A stretch of DNA of 64,000 nucleotides from Patiria pectinifera (GCA_029964075.1 CM057135.1:24330863-24394862); one strand, 5' to 3'; positions 25,083 to 37,790 are shown, counted from the stretch's first letter. The notes: generated by a model from the letters alone, not told the origin. Program-made: numbers and translations.

Positions 25083-25252
25083 TGGTCCATCGCAGGTTAC
25101 TCCCCAGCTAATGCTGGTACCCATTTACACTCCTGGGTGGAGAGAGGCAAGTGAGGGTGAAGTGGCTTGCCCAAGGACGCAACATTATTACCAGCAGCTG
25201 GATTCGAACCCCTGACCCTCATGAGTCATAGATCCCAACAGGTCACACTCCA
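25083..25252 (-). repeat. tRNA-derived SINE family A, partial
   Basis: On the minus strand it has 'aggggttcgaatccagctgc' (B box) followed by 'cttgggcaagccacttcacc' and 'gcattagctggggagtaacc'. The same body is seen at 29156-29446 and 40502-40797. The 5' head is degraded. Confidence 0.8.
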
Positions 25253-25479
25253 ATCAAGTACTAAGCTGAAACTTCAACAGGTTAGGTTTTGTACTCCTGG
25301 GTGAGAGAGCAAGTGGGGGTGAAGAGGCTTGCCAAAGGGGAAAAAATACTAATAATTTAAACATTTACATGTATATTGCGCAAGTTCCATAAGAATATTA
25401 TCAAATGCGCATCACAGTTCTTATCCCTGTTAATCAGGAATGAGACCCTGCAGCGGCTTGAGATCCGCGCAATATGGTC

Positions 25480-25650
25480 TCTACCTTCACAGGTACCCAT
25501 TTATACTCCTGGGTGGAGCGAGGTAATTGTAGTAAAGTGCCTTGCCCAAGCCCACAAGCACCATGTTACCTGTCAGGATTTGAACCCATGTACCACGGCA
25601 CACACGTCGAACACTGTAACCATTGGATTCAAACCTCTAACTCTGATCAC
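25480..25650 (-). repeat. tRNA-derived SINE family B, copy
   Basis: The minus strand reads 'ccaatggttacagtgttcga' and 'gtgccgtggtacatgggttc' then 'aaatcc', a tRNA-like A/B-box promoter pair, followed by the 'cttgggcaaggcac' body. Related copies: 26050-26200, 31332-31548 and 59313-59728. Confidence 0.8.
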
Positions 25651-26049
25651 GAGTCACAAACCCTACCCATTAGGCAACAATCCCCCCCCCCCCTCGTACA
25701 GGTGCAGGGGTTGCATGCGTTGTCCTTGCTTAACGAAAAGGCCTGTGTTTCAGTTGGCCCTGAGACACAATTGCAAGGATTAAGGGGAGGGGTGTAAAGC
25801 TGTAATTGAGAGCTTTGTAGGGGAACAAGGCTGTGGAAGGAAATTGAGGGACGTTGAGTGACTACTTGTTGTGCATCTTGGGTTACCGACAGCTCCTTTA
25901 GGAAGAGGACATAGCCAGACCGTGAAATACCTGTACAAGTACTTTTATTCAGCACATTACAATGTATGCCCAAATTTCAACGAGCTTCACAATTATTGCC
26001 CCGGTTCTTCAGGGCATGAGACCAGCTTTCTGCAGCAGCTCGAGATCAG

Positions 26050-26200
26050 TGCAATCTGGTCTCTATACCGGTACCTTCACAGGTACCTATTTATACTCAT
26101 GGATAGAGAGGCAATTCTAGTAAAATGTCTTGCCCAAGAACACAGACACCCACAAACCATCGCACGGATACTATAACCATCGGACAGCTCTGGAACAGTG
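26050..26200 (-). repeat. tRNA-derived SINE family B, degraded copy
   Basis: It shares 'agctcgagatcagtgcaatc', 'tggtctctac' and 'cttgcccaagaacac' with the other family B copies. The tRNA-like head is mostly lost. Confidence 0.7.
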
Positions 26201-26405
26201 TAACTCTGAAACTACGAAAGTTATTTTCCCTCATTGATCAATTTCTTGCATTTCCTTGAAAAGAACAAAAAAAGTGAACGGTCATTTGTCTCTTTTGGTT
26301 GATTTGCTCATTTTACGTGTAACAGAAAAAGCTGTGTCCTCTCTGAGTGATCCCGACCGGAATTTCCATATTTGTAGCTTTGGTAATGTTGTAAGTTCTT
26401 GCATT

Positions 26406-26587
26406 AAGCCTGGTTCATACTCGGCGCGAAAGCGAAAGCGAACGCGAATTTGTGACGTAATGGCAAGTATTCGCGCTGCGAAATCGTAAAAGTTGAACAT
26501 ATTTCAACTCGGGCGAATTTCGCAGCGACTGTGTAATGACGTCGAATTCGCTTCGCATTCGCATTCGCGTGGAGTATGAACCGGGCT
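26406..26587. mobile_element. 182-bp MITE built from GCGAA/TTCGC words
   Basis: The terminal inverted repeats AAGCCTGGTTCATACTC and GAGTATGAACCGGGCTT match at 16 of 17 positions. The interior carries repeated gcgaaagcgaaagcgaacg on one side and cgcattcgcattcgcg on the other, so it is self-complementary at word level. A diverged relative lacking clean ends is at about 48385-48485. Confidence 0.88.
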
Positions 26588-27936
26588 TGATGGAGTATTG
26601 CCCTTGCCATATGATACCGTTTTTGACTGGTGGCCCAGGAACACAAAAATGTAAATTTTGGAGCTGGCAGAGTTACTAAGCTCTGGCAGGAGCTTTACTT
26701 GTCACTTGGTGGTCGGTCGGTCTGTCTGTTCCGAAAAACGGCCAAAAGTATGGTGTACCATATGTGCCATCGGCGTCGCATTTTTCGGTGTCGCATTTTT
26801 CAGCTCTGGCAGGGATTGTTTTGATTGATTCCATGCAAGACTTTGAAGACTTCTTGCAACACGGCCAGAGCTTATTGTACACCCACACCTATTCCTTTCG
26901 GTATCAGAAAATTCAATCGCACTTTTTAATAACAATCAGTCAATGGACTGGTCCTAACGTTGGAAATCACCTTTTTTTCCCCTTTATTTCTTTGAAATGA
27001 CAGCAAGTCAGACGAAAGAATTTCTCTGGGTACTTAGTTCCAGTATGATCTTTAATCCAAGTGAGCTTTTTGATAATAATTCAGTGGGTATACCTTTAAA
27101 AACCTCACTATATAAATTTAACACTTTGAAAACCCACACTTGATAAAAAATACTTGAAATGGTCCATGTTAAGACTTAAAAGAAAAGAAAACTGGTACGT
27201 GTAAACCTGTTATAAACAATGAATGCTCTTATCGATCATACGTGTCGTCCTGTTGATGCACTGTTTGTTTGTTTTGGAAAACTCCAAAAAAATGTCGGTA
27301 TTTTGCCAAATCTTCAAGCACACCTTCATCTCTAACCCCACCATGGGAGCAGAGCGGTGTTTATGGGGAGAACAAGCCAAGTTCCGTGTCTGTGTTGATG
27401 TAACCCCATTTTCTTGGAGGAAGTACTTGAGACAAGTGGTAGTAAGCCCTGGAAGATGATGGTTGTCAGTGACAATAAGGAGGAGGGAGTGTCGCAGGAA
27501 AGAGTCGGAGGATAGGAAAACATCCAGCGTCTCTTGGCGAGAAATAAATTGGTAAAAAAAAGAGTACAGTACGTGATCGGAGTTTCAACTTTGCTGAAAT
27601 TGAGAAGAACATGTGTTGTTCGAGTTAGTCTCTCTTTTTTGGGGGGGACGAGTGTTGAGAGATATATGAGGAGCCTTGTGCAAAACCATCTTTAATGGGT
27701 TCAGACTATTTTAATATTTTTATGAGGGGGAGGGGTATAGAGGACACCTGTTTTTGTGTGATATTTGCTCCTGAACCGAAACTAAACTGCATGTCTGCTG
27801 TCGTCTTTGAAATGTAAACACCATAGGGGTCCTTGTCCTGTGTTTACTAGTCAGCCTAGAAAAAAATAAGTGTCTTTAAACATAGAGGGCGATAAGTTGG
27901 CTTCGTGGAATAATGGAGATTGCTTTTCAGTAGGCC

Positions 27937-28534
27937 TTAAAGGGCCCATGTATGTAATTATTTTAATGCAGTCCTTAAAAAGCACCTTTGTGTCCCATTT
28001 AAACCTTGTTCAATTTTCATTTTGCCATTTTCAAGGGTATTTTAATGCCTTTTTGGTTTTTATGCTTATGCAAATTTCCATATTCATGAGCAAAAGTGTG
28101 ATGTCATTTCAGTCAGAAATCTCAATGTTACAGCTATTTCAGCACCAAAAGTTGCCAGAATTTATATTTGGCTGTCTTAAATTTTCTTTTCTTCAGTGAT
28201 TCCTTGTTGTGTCAGTTCATGCGATTGAGTAAGCCAATGACCCAAATTTTCTCATAAATATTTCAAGTAAGCGAATTTTTGAATTCACGTTTTGAACAGA
28301 AAATCCCTAAACTGAACAGTGTCTTCCTGAAATGATGTCATACCGGTACCAACAGCGCCCCCAGTTGTCCAGAAAAGCATGAATTAAGACCAAAAACCCC
28401 CCCCCAGTTTAAAGAGGTGTACTTTTCCATAAAATTAACCAACAAGGGATGTCAAATATTTTTCATACATTTAATAGGAGTAGAAAGTTGCACAAAATAA
28501 ATTCCTAAGAAAAATTCACTTCATGGGCCCTTTC
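27937..28534. mobile_element. TTAA MITE family 3, full copy
   Basis: TTAAAGGGCCCATG at the left pairs with CATGGGCCCTTTCA at the right, enclosing 598 bp without an ORF. Shared interior blocks with 42438-42930 (inverted) include 'atttcagcaccaaaagttgc', 'tcataaatat' and 'acagtgtcttcctgaaatga'. A shorter fragment is at 46755-46935. Confidence 0.85.
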
Positions 28535-29155
28535 ATGAGCTCTGATGAGTCAATTTGAAGAGGTTGTGATAAGGATTGTGTATTTCTTACACACCATGGT
28601 GGAAGGAATCTATCAGTTTTACCCAACGCCTCGTTCTCTCTTAACCAAAGGTCAAAGGGTCAAGTGTATCCCTTTGCGGGTACGCTATTGGAGCAATGTC
28701 AATTCCCAGGTGTGTCATCTTCACATGATCAATTACAACCCTTTGTCCCTCCCCATGGGAGGTGGTGGGGGAGGGAGGGTTTGGCAGGGGTATCGTCTTT
28801 GCCCTGCCCCATCCATGGGGACGGGTTCAACCCAAACCGTTTCTGTACCCTCTCCCTAATTGGTAGGAAGGAAGAGCATTAAGCGCTTGTGCTCTTATTC
28901 ATTTGCGCATCCTGTGCTTCGCATCTTTCTTTCTTTTTCCCCCCCTGTTTCTGTTTTATTGGAACTCGCCCGGGGGAGTCATTGATCAAGTTTTGTCAAA
29001 GATGTGTCACTTTTGGTTCATGGCCAATCGTAACACCTTTGGAGGCACCTGCATAGTTAAAGTGACGGCCGACCTGGTCAACTTCTAAGGCTTACCTGCA
29101 ATTAGTAACCTGTTAGCAATTGTATTACATTGTACTACAATGTTGTAAGTACATG

Positions 29156-29446
29156 TAAGTAAAGTCTGTCAAGAGCCAATATGGCCCATGAGGCGGTCGT
29201 TTATCTCTCGGTTTCCTTGGAATGAAATGACCGAGAATGTTTCTATTTCCCATGAATGGGATGCCAGTCCATCGCAGGTTACTCCCGAGCTAATGCCGGT
29301 ACCCATTTATACTCCAGGGTGGAGAGCTAGGCAAGTGGGGGTGAAGTGGCTTGCCCATGGACACAACATATGACCAAGCAGCTGGATTTGAACCCCTGAC
29401 CCTCTGATCATGAGTCCTGAACCCTAACCACTTGGCCACACTCCCC
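29156..29446 (-). repeat. tRNA-derived SINE family A, near full
   Basis: The minus strand begins 'ggggagtgtggccaagtggt' with the B box 'ggggttcaaatccagctgc', continues with the 'cttgcccatggacac' body, and ends 'catattggctcttgacagac' then 'ttta'. It matches 40502-40797 in the opposite orientation. Confidence 0.88.
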
Positions 29447-30889
29447 AACCATGCTTGGGCAGTTTTGGGGGGTGTAAGGAGTAACAGGCAGGGCACTTTT
29501 GGGCGGTACAGGGAATAATTGGTTAAATACCTGTTCAGATTTAAATACTTGTAATCTATTTCATCTGTGCTAGAAATGTCAGTGGGTGCCCAATTAAAAG
29601 TTTAAATTCTATTGTCCACCACATTCAAATTATGCAGAAGTCATAGTAATAAAAAAGAAAGTGAAAAAGAAGCATAATTCTCCAAGGTGCATTTCTCTTT
29701 TTGAGTTTCAGACAAGTACCTGTAGTAGTAAATCCATCAGTTCTTTCTTTGCCCCAAAAAGTCTGAAACAAATTATTGCACAAATTGCTGTGCATGCTGC
29801 AGGTACCGGTAAATGTAAGCTACACAGTCTTACCACACTGTGTATACATTGTACTTTCTTGTAGTCGCGTGCTGTGCTATAAATACCTCAGAGGCTGCAT
29901 TGTATCACACTGTTTTCACGGGGTTTATGGGTTCTTGAAATTTAGATAGTCCTACACAGACAATGAGTGAATGTTCAATTGGCGTTGATCAAACAGAGTT
30001 CACTGGGGGAACCAAAATTTGAAAACACCTGCTGGAAGAATGCTACGAACTGTTAATCAATTTATTGACCCTGCTGCATAAAAGTTGGCACTGGTGGGGC
30101 AGCCGCATGCCTGCACGTGTTAAGTGATGAGAATATGTTGGGGTTGCTTATCTGTAGGAAACATCAGGGTGCTGTTCATTAGTAGGAGTCGCATTGTGGG
30201 GTGGGGTTGGGGTGGGTTTTAGGCCTTTTCACACCATTGTCTTGCCTACCCTTGTTGTGATCAACGTGGGTCCAAAGTGCCTGCGTCAGACGTCATGCTT
30301 CTGCTGTGTCAAACTCAAATACCGGGAACTTTTTCAATTAAGCGCGACAGGGAGCAGGACGTTTGACGCAAACGTTCTGTTTAAGGTCGACTCTGTCATG
30401 CAGGCACAACAACCTCTGCCGTGCTACATGGCGGTTGCACAGTGTGGCGTCAAACATTGTGCCAACGTCGCGTTGAATCAAAATGAATTCCAATGTCGGC
30501 CTTGACGTGTTTGGGCACAAATCTGAGGAAGAGACTTACAAACAATGAAAGCAATGAAATTCACCGCAGAAAATCCAAAATGGGGGGGGGGGGGGGGGGG
30601 GAGCTCGAGTCAGATGGACAAATCCTACAAGAAGCTCAGAGGTAGTAATACATTCTCAAATGGGCATGTAGATGTAAATGGGACATATGAATTACGTACT
30701 GTATGGATGTGTCAAAATCACACATTGGGGAAGGGGAGGAGTCATACATATTACCAAGCATGTTGTAGAGGAGGACATGCCCTGTTCACAATCACACGCC
30801 CATTTGAGAATGCCAGTACCGTATGTACATTGACACTCTCAAATGGGCATATGGTTGTGAATGGGACATTGGTGGAAAGGTGTATTGTT

Positions 30890-31548
30890 TGATAATGTGG
30901 CGCTTAAAATAATGTGGTGCTTATACAGCGCTTTATACCAAAGGTCTCAAAGCGCTTCACAATTATTGCCCTGTTTTGGGGTGGCATGGGTGGCTTGTGC
31001 GTAAAGCGCTCACCTCTCACCAAGGTGACCACGGTTCGAATCCTGGCCGCGGATCACATGTGAGTAGAGTTGTGCGTTAGTTCTCTCCTGTGCCACGAGG
31101 GTTTTTCTCCGGGCCCTCCGGTTTTCCTCCCTCCGGAAAAATCAAACACTTTCAATCTCAGGCTGTGCTCCGTGGTCATATGGGTCGATGTGGCCGGCAG
31201 CCATAGGCGCCTTTACGTGCCAGCGGCCCGACCACGTTGTAGCCGCGTCCTTCGCAATTCAGCATACCAGTTGCGAGTAAGGATGATTAGCCTCCCAAAT
31301 TATTATTATATTATTATTATTATTATTATTCATCAGGCCTGGAGACCAGTTTTCTGCAGCAGCTCGAGATCAGCGCATTCTGGTCTCTACCTTCACAGGT
31401 ATCCATTTATAAATACTCCTGGGTGGAAAGATGCAATTGTAGTAAAGTGTCTTGCCCATAACCCAAGCACCATGTTCCCGTCAGGGTTCGAGCCCACGTA
31501 CCACGGCACGTGAGTCGAACGCAGTAACCATTGAACCACAGCGCTCCA
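30890..31548 (-). repeat. SINE family B copy interrupted by another SINE
   Basis: The outer parts, 30890-30980 ('agcgctttatacc', 'cacaattattgccctg') and 31331-31548 ('catcaggcctggagacc', 'gaacgcagtaaccattgaac'), form one family B element. They are split by the SINE C insertion at 30981-31330. Comparison with 25970-26050 shows the uninterrupted sequence. Confidence 0.8.
30981..31330 (+). repeat. tRNA-derived SINE family C with ATT-repeat tail
   Basis: It begins 'gtggcatgggtggcttgtgc' (A-box region), has 'acggttcgaatcctggcc' (B box), a roughly 230-bp body, and ends in an (ATT)n run at 31297-31330, the tail type of CR1/L2-mobilised SINEs. About 350 bp. Confidence 0.88.
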
Positions 31549-32176
31549 TGATATACATGAACATGTACATGTAGATTGTCTTCCTCCGCACCCCTCCCTA
31601 TTTTAGTCTGATTGGCCTACTACTGCTGCACACTCATTCCCCATGCCTAGCGCAGCACCCTATTGGTATACACCTGTAGATATTTAAATTAAGTTGACCC
31701 ATACCGGTCCGGTACATCATACGGTAGGTCATTCTGACAATCTACCAATACGCACTGGCTGGTATCAAACTTTAAATGGCCCGCCATTTTTGAGTTGTGT
31801 TCAGACTAGTCTTACTCTCTCGTTGTCACCGTTGAGGCGATACTTGAGTCCACAGACCGCTGTAGAGACGGGTGAACATTCCCAAAGGGGCGCGCGGTTG
31901 TAAATGGGACATTTATTTCAGGAGGGTGTGTTTCACTTTGAGGATGGTGCCAAATGAACTTGAACTGTACGCTTGACCTACATGCACATGAACATATAGG
32001 TCACGAATACATGTACGTTATCTGCGTGTACACTTACCTCGGACAGACAACATCCCCCATAGGAATAAACAGGCATATTTTTAGCAACGGCCGCAGCAGG
32101 GTTGGTTTAGTGTGGAGGAAGCCTGGGAACCATGCCCGGCGTGATAGGGGCACACAGTACAGGTGTAGCTTAGCCT

Positions 32177-32550
32177 TTAGGCCAAAAAAAAAAGTCTCCG
32201 GTTTCTGGTATGCGCGCGCGTCGCCGTAGCCATGCGCGTCGGCAAAATGAAAAACTTTTTTTTTCAATGAAAGATGATGCCTCAAAACCGCCAAACTCAC
32301 TGGTTTGACTGGAATTCTGCTGCTGCGCAATTTCAACGTGTTTTTAGATGGGGTTATGATCGAGAATAAGCTTTATGTGGCCTCTCTGGACTCCCATATA
32401 TTTGCACTAAGTTTAGTCGGGCACCATTTGCAGTCACCAGCCGACATTTGAAGCAAAAAAGTCAGGTAAAAAAAAAAAAAGCCGCGTCGCCGCACCACTT
32501 TTTGGACAAGCTCCATACCAGAAACCGGAGACTTTTTTTTGTTGGCCTTA
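32177..32550. mobile_element. 374-bp TIR element
   Basis: The left end 'taggcc' + A-run + 'gtctccggtttctggtatg' is repeated inverted at the right as 'cataccagaaaccggagac' + T-run + 'ggccta', giving about 36-bp terminal repeats. The interior has cg-rich words 'gcgcgcgtcgccgtagc' and 'gccgcgtcgccgcacc'. No ORF. Confidence 0.88.
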
Positions 32551-33138
32551 CAGGGGAAGTTTACGTCCGGATGGGTATACAGTGACTGTTGAGGTGTATG
32601 GTAGCCTGAAAAGGGGAAGTTAAGGTCCCAATAGAATTGGAAAGAAAAAAAAAACATGAAATGCTGACCAGTTGGACATCAATGAATGCAAGCTGTGTGA
32701 AAATGTCAAGCGATTAAAAAAATATACCGCAAACTTTCCAAAATTTGATTTCAGAAACTGGGGACAGGTGTTTTTTGTACTCCCTAAAAAAAAAATTGAA
32801 AAAAAGTCAAGATTCCTTCCAGATTCTGATTTTGCGCCCTTGAACCGACAGAGGGCCCACTGGGATTTAGCACTATTCTTGTTGTAAATGGGTCAGTAAA
32901 AGTCTGGGGGAAAAAACGAGCTCGACTGCTCAACCAAGATAGTTACAAGAAAACAATGTTGCCAGCACTGATTGTTCACGTCCTTCTGAAAACCCTTCCG
33001 ATGAAAAGAAAGTTTAAAAGTTTTCTCAGAAGATTCAGTAGAAATCATTTGCTGTTGCCATTTCCTTGGTACAAAAACTTGAATATTCCCATTTATTGAA
33101 GCAGTTTTGGTAACCCTACTTGAATCTATAAAAAGACA

Positions 33139-34003
33139 GAGTTGTCATGACTCGAGTCAGTGACTCCACTGAAGTCTGACTCGAGTCACAATTTTTGGTG
33201 ACTCGACTTGATTCCCAACGGGTAACTGACTCGACTTGACCCGAGTCATTGCGAGTAAATGACTCAACTCGAGTTGAGTCGAAGGCTAGTCACTTGAGTC
33301 CCACAACTGTGTGAAAATTTGCAGTGACTTACGGTAGAGAGTTTTATATGTTAGCATACATGTACTTCACTTTACCGTCAAGTTGTGGCCGCTTATCCTG
33401 TACAAATATACATGTACGCCATATGACAGACTCGCTCGTGGTTTTATAATGTAGCGCACAAACTATCAGACAGTTTCATCATCGGCTTCAGGCGATTTCT
33501 TAAGCCCTTGATGCATACTCCGGCTGAATGTTTGTCGTACTTTCAAACAATAATTAGGTATGTTTCTATGTATCATACAGATTTTGACATGGTCAGCGTA
33601 AAAATGATTCCAGACCCGAATCCAAACCAGACTTAAAACCACAGTTTCACTTCTTAATTAATTGTTACGCAGAATAAAACCACAGTTTCACTTCTTAATT
33701 AATTGTTACGCAGAAGCTGTCCATTGGGTACCAAATGCAGCGTATTTTAAGTCTTTTGGATCTTCATAATAAACTGGTGCCTTGTGTTCATTCTTCTATA
33801 ATTTATTACATGGTGTTCACATACCAGTGACTCAAATTGACTCGAGCAGAAATTTGACTCGACTCGACTCAACTCGAACACATACTGTGAATCGACTCGA
33901 CTCGACTCGACACTTTGACCTAATGACTCGACTCAACTCAAGTCACTTCCTTGAAATGACTCAAATCGACTCACAAAATTCAGTGACTCATTACAACTTT
34001 GAA
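33139..34003. mobile_element. 865-bp element with GACTCGA-word termini
   Basis: Both ends (33139-33315 and 33826-34003) are composed of dozens of variants of GACTCGAGTC. The extreme ends AGAGTTGTCATGA and TCATTACAACTTT are inverted. The middle is ordinary sequence with an exact 39-bp tandem duplication at 33636-33714 ('accacagtttcacttcttaa' start). No ORF except those made by the words themselves. Confidence 0.75.
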
Positions 34004-34201
34004 GATAAAGATTGTGAAATTTTTTTGAGCTGTAGCAGTTTGTAAATTATGTATGTCAATAACCTTACGTCTGTTGATACACCCAAATAGCACCTACACT
34101 TCTGTCTTGACTGTTTAGTTCTGTTGGATAATGGAATACCTTCTAATGGTACACATCACAGCTTGCATTGACACATGGCTCACTGTGTCCAGTTTCTTGT
34201 C

Positions 34202-34722
34202 TTAAAGGGAAAATACAACATTTGCAAACATCAAAAAATAAAACTACCAAATCGTTGTGAAATACCTTGCTGGACTGTTAGTGAATGACAGTGTAAAGCA
34301 TCCTGTAAAATCATGGCACCTGGTATACTGTCATTTTCAAGAAAAGTGGTATTTTTGTATCAATTTCCAACGCTGGTCGGCCGATCAGCGTTGGAAAAAA
34401 CTTGCTTTTTTCAAATACTGGCCCCAATTGACCATCCCACTTGTTTGCAATCGATTACACACCTATGAACGGGTACAAGCCAGCTAGACTGGTTCCCTGA
34501 CCTTACAATTCTCCAATGTATTTAAACTGCTCTGTTTCTTCTTAAATGGAGTCAGGGAACCAGACTACAGGAAAATGATTGTTTTTCTTGGTTTTTATAG
34601 CATTTTCGAACCCAAAACCTCAAAAAAGTCAGTGTAACTATATTTGCTATATATTTCCAACCCCCCAATTCCATCCATTTCTGAAAATAACAGCAAAAGC
34701 AAATGATGTATATTCCCTTTAA
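34202..34722 (-). mobile_element. TTAA MITE family 2, full copy ii (inverted)
   Basis: The 521-bp element has TTAAAGGGAAAATACAACAT at its left and GATGTATATTCCCTTTAA at its right. It contains the 28-bp near-palindrome at 34367-34394 and the 'ggttccctgacc / gtcagggaacc' dyad. TTAA is intact at both ends. Confidence 0.92.
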
Positions 34723-35835
34723 AATACATTTTCCTGTTAATGTACACAAAGTAAAGAAAACGATGATGTGACATAAAAACATGGATGGGACATGTTCCTT
34801 GGTCCGAGTGTTTAGTCTGGAATGAAATCAATATCCTACATCTAAGCAGGTTGGTTTATTGATGTCAGGACCCTGCTCCAATAACATTGATGTACTAACA
34901 ATGTTTATAACAAAAAAATGAAGAGGAAAATGACAGCAGGGTAAATGGGTTTAGGATAAACTTCAGCTGCCCAGCGGTAAACACTGGATGGAAGCTCTAG
35001 AGTGCAGTCGTCACCACCTGCTGAAATGGATTGACTCCTTCAAGTGGTTTGTCTGTCTTTTGTCTCCCATGATAAATGTAGAGGATTCACTAGAGGACTT
35101 TTTACACTATCACTTTGCCTACACATTTTACAGGCATGCAACTCTTCCTCGGATCAGCTGATTTCCTCGTTTTTCACTTCAGACTTTTGCCATTTAAAAT
35201 TAAAAAACACTGTACAAAGTCTTGTAAAATTTGGTATTTCCTCGTTTTTTTTGTTAATTCCAAGTTGCATGCATGATTTTAAAATGAACTTTGGTGTACT
35301 GTGGGTGTGGTTTTTTTTCTCCAAGATTGGATCTGAATTTCATTTTCCTAGAACTCTGACAAGGGTGAAGAAGCTGTAACGGCAGTAGAGGTTGCCATCA
35401 TATAGGTCTCTTTCAAATGACGTCACTTCCTACAGATTGCCTCGTGCATCGGCATTTTGGCGTCAAATTATCGGGCTGCGCATTGGCTGCGCCTGTTTTT
35501 CGAAGACATTTCGAGCAACATGTGCATGTGTTTAGAACATTTTGCACACTGCACGCTCACCCACCTGATGGCATTGAACATGAAGTTGTGATTTTCCTAT
35601 GATTAGATGGCGTCCCATGAGAGAGATCTGTACATGTAGGATTATCCCAAAGCAGCATTGAAAGGGCTAAATCCGGCCCATCGTGTCGATGAGATGCGTG
35701 CATAAACTGACTTTGCTCATTTCTCACTGATTGCCATTCTAAATTAATTGAATATAGAATTGTGTGTGTTCAGCCTCTGGGACCAGTTTTTTTTTTAGGC
35801 TTGCCTTGTCTTGTTATAAATCCTCAACCATACAT

Positions 35836-36400
35836 TTGTATGTCAAGCAAGCACCGTGACTAGTCACACCGAGTCAACAGACAAAGCAGGCAAGTTGTTA
35901 TCACAGCTGTTTTATCACCCACCCTGAGTCAAAGCATAGCTGTATCAAGTTACTTAGTCAGTAGGTAAAGGGGGTGAACCTGTGTTCACAGGAATGGAGT
36001 GCCCATCTCTCTTTCGAAGCGATTATTGGGCCAGACTCAAGTCCATGAAATGCTGCTGTGGGGGGATCGCCACACCTCCTCCACAGCGAGTTTGTTACCT
36101 TCTCAGCATTGAATAATGCTGGTACCTATTTCACACCTGGGTTGAGAGGAGTCATTGAGGTAAAGTGCCTTACTCAAGGGCACAACACGCATGCCCACTG
36201 CGGGACTCTAACCCACAATCTCACAATCATGAATCCTATGCTCTACCGCTAGACCGACCACACGTGTATTTGATCAGTACAAGGCAGTCAATCCTGCTTT
36301 ATGTGGGCTGGGAATTCTTAAGAGTTAAAAACAGTCACTTGATTGATTTTGACTGCAAGAACAACTTGGCACAGAATGTATGTTTGCATAGGAGGGTTAA
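35836..36400 (-). mobile_element. CCCTCC MITE (family 5), inverted copy interrupted by a SINE
   Basis: The right end reads GCATAGGAGGGTTAA at 36386-36400. Inner blocks 'gactagtcac', 'aacagacaaagcaggcaagt' and 'cagtcaatcctgctttatgt' match 41318-41685 and 46053-46392 in reverse complement. The left terminus is lost, and a SINE D plus its flank (about 35975-36265) splits the copy. Confidence 0.78.
36107..36262 (-). repeat. tRNA-derived SINE family D
   Basis: The minus strand reads 'ggtctagcggtagagcatag' near its start and has 'gtgggttagagtccc' in the B-box position, followed by 'cccttgagtaaggcacttta'. It is tRNA-like in order but not a foldable tRNA gene. Confidence 0.7.
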
Positions 36401-36862
36401 CAATGGGATAAATTATGGAGAACAATGTCCGATACCGGTACATCTGTAAAAAAAAATTAAAAAAATGATTTGATGGCACCGACTTGTGTTCCAAGGAGGA
36501 AATGTTTCTCACACCAACCAGTTATCCTGTGTCATTATCAAAAATTGTACAAATTTCCTGCTGGTGAATTAGGCTTAGATCCAACCCACACATTTTTGAT
36601 GACACATTGCAGGAACAGGTTTTTTTTAATGTAGCCATTTTCCCCTCTAAACCAGCTTGTTCTTCTCTGGAGTGTGCTGTATTTAGAACATGAAATATAA
36701 TGTGCGACCCATCACATACATGTATGTTGGAGAACAGCACAGAAACACCTGTTTACGATGAAATCTGGAAGTGGGTCATTTCACTGGATTGGGACACAAT
36801 GTGTGACATATGACCATATTATGAAAAGTATGAATGCCTTGCTTGCAGTTGCTCTACATAAT

Positions 36863-37151
36863 CATGGGCGTCGCGAGGGGGGGGGGCAAGGGGGGGCACT
36901 TGCCCCTCCCCCCCCTGGAAAAGCAACAAAAAAAAAAAAAAAAAAGGAAGAAAAAAAAAGAAAGAAAAGAAAAGAAAAGAAAAAGAGGCGCGAAGACAAA
37001 GTGCTGTAAATTTAATGAGTTGGGGGGGGGGGGCAAAATGTCCCTGCCCCCCTCTAAAACTGATAAATCGAGAATGTGTTGAGAAATACAAGCATTTTTG
37101 GGCAAAATTTTTTTTTGCCCCCCTCTAGAAAAAATCCTGGCGACGCCCATG
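36863..37151. mobile_element. hAT-type MITE with 8-bp target duplication
   Basis: The 289-bp element begins CATGGGCGTCGCGAGG and ends CCTGGCGACGCCCATG, and is flanked on both sides by TACATAAT (36855-36862 and 37152-37159). An 8-bp duplication is the mark of the hAT superfamily. The interior is made of G- and C-homopolymer blocks (ggggggcaagggggggcac against ttgcccccc) and an A-rich aaag microsatellite. No transposase. Confidence 0.93.
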
Positions 37152-37571
37152 TACATAATATTTGTTGGGTGTTTCACTACTGCCGAAAGTTTGAAATCAT
37201 TTGAATGTATTAAGCCAAAAATATGAGCAAAAATGTCATTGCATGTTACTTCCAAATATTATATTTGTACCTTTTTTTACCCAAAACATTACCCAAATTC
37301 ACTTTATGTACTAGGCCAAAAAATAAGAAGTTCTGTTTCCAGTTACATACCTTTCAAAAATAGGGTCGGTAGGTCGGAATTTGCTGGTAGTTTGTTATTA
37401 CATATTGAAAAACCGTGAAGCCACGAGCAAACATAAGAAGCGTGAGCTTGGCTGGCTACCGATTCATGAATCCTCAGTGTAAGTAACATTGAGGAGGCGG
37501 GAACTGGACTAATTAATGCCATAATACAGACTGCAACCGCGCCATTGTGCGCCAGGTTGAGCAATGGAATC

Positions 37572-37790
37572 GATTTAAAAGAAATGTACTCGATGTGTAC
37601 TCCCGAGTACTGGGGTCGAGTACCGAGTACCAAACCGTCGAGTCCGTGCAAAATTTGAGTACGAAGAATCGAGTATGGGCCAAGTCTAACATTTTTTTCA
37701 AGTAATGATAGTCAAGTACGGGCCGAGTACCTTTGTGTACTCGATTTGTGTACGAGTACGAGTACGAGTACTTCAACACTGGTGAAAAGC
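37572..37790. repeat. Element made of GAGTAC/GTACTC words
   Basis: Over about 220 bp, variants of GAGTACTCG recur in both orientations ('tgtactcgatgtgtactccc', 'gtacgagtacgagtacgagt'). Outer ends are not precisely defined. It resembles the GACTCGA and CGACGCGTCG elements elsewhere in the window in design but uses a different word. Confidence 0.7.

Noticed and set aside
33826-34003. Repetitive Ser/Thr/Arg-rich open frame
   Set aside because: It is a translation of GACTCGA words in the element terminus, with no independent support.
36863-37100. Lys/Glu-rich and Pro/Phe-rich open frames
   Set aside because: They come from the A-rich microsatellite and G/C runs inside the hAT MITE.
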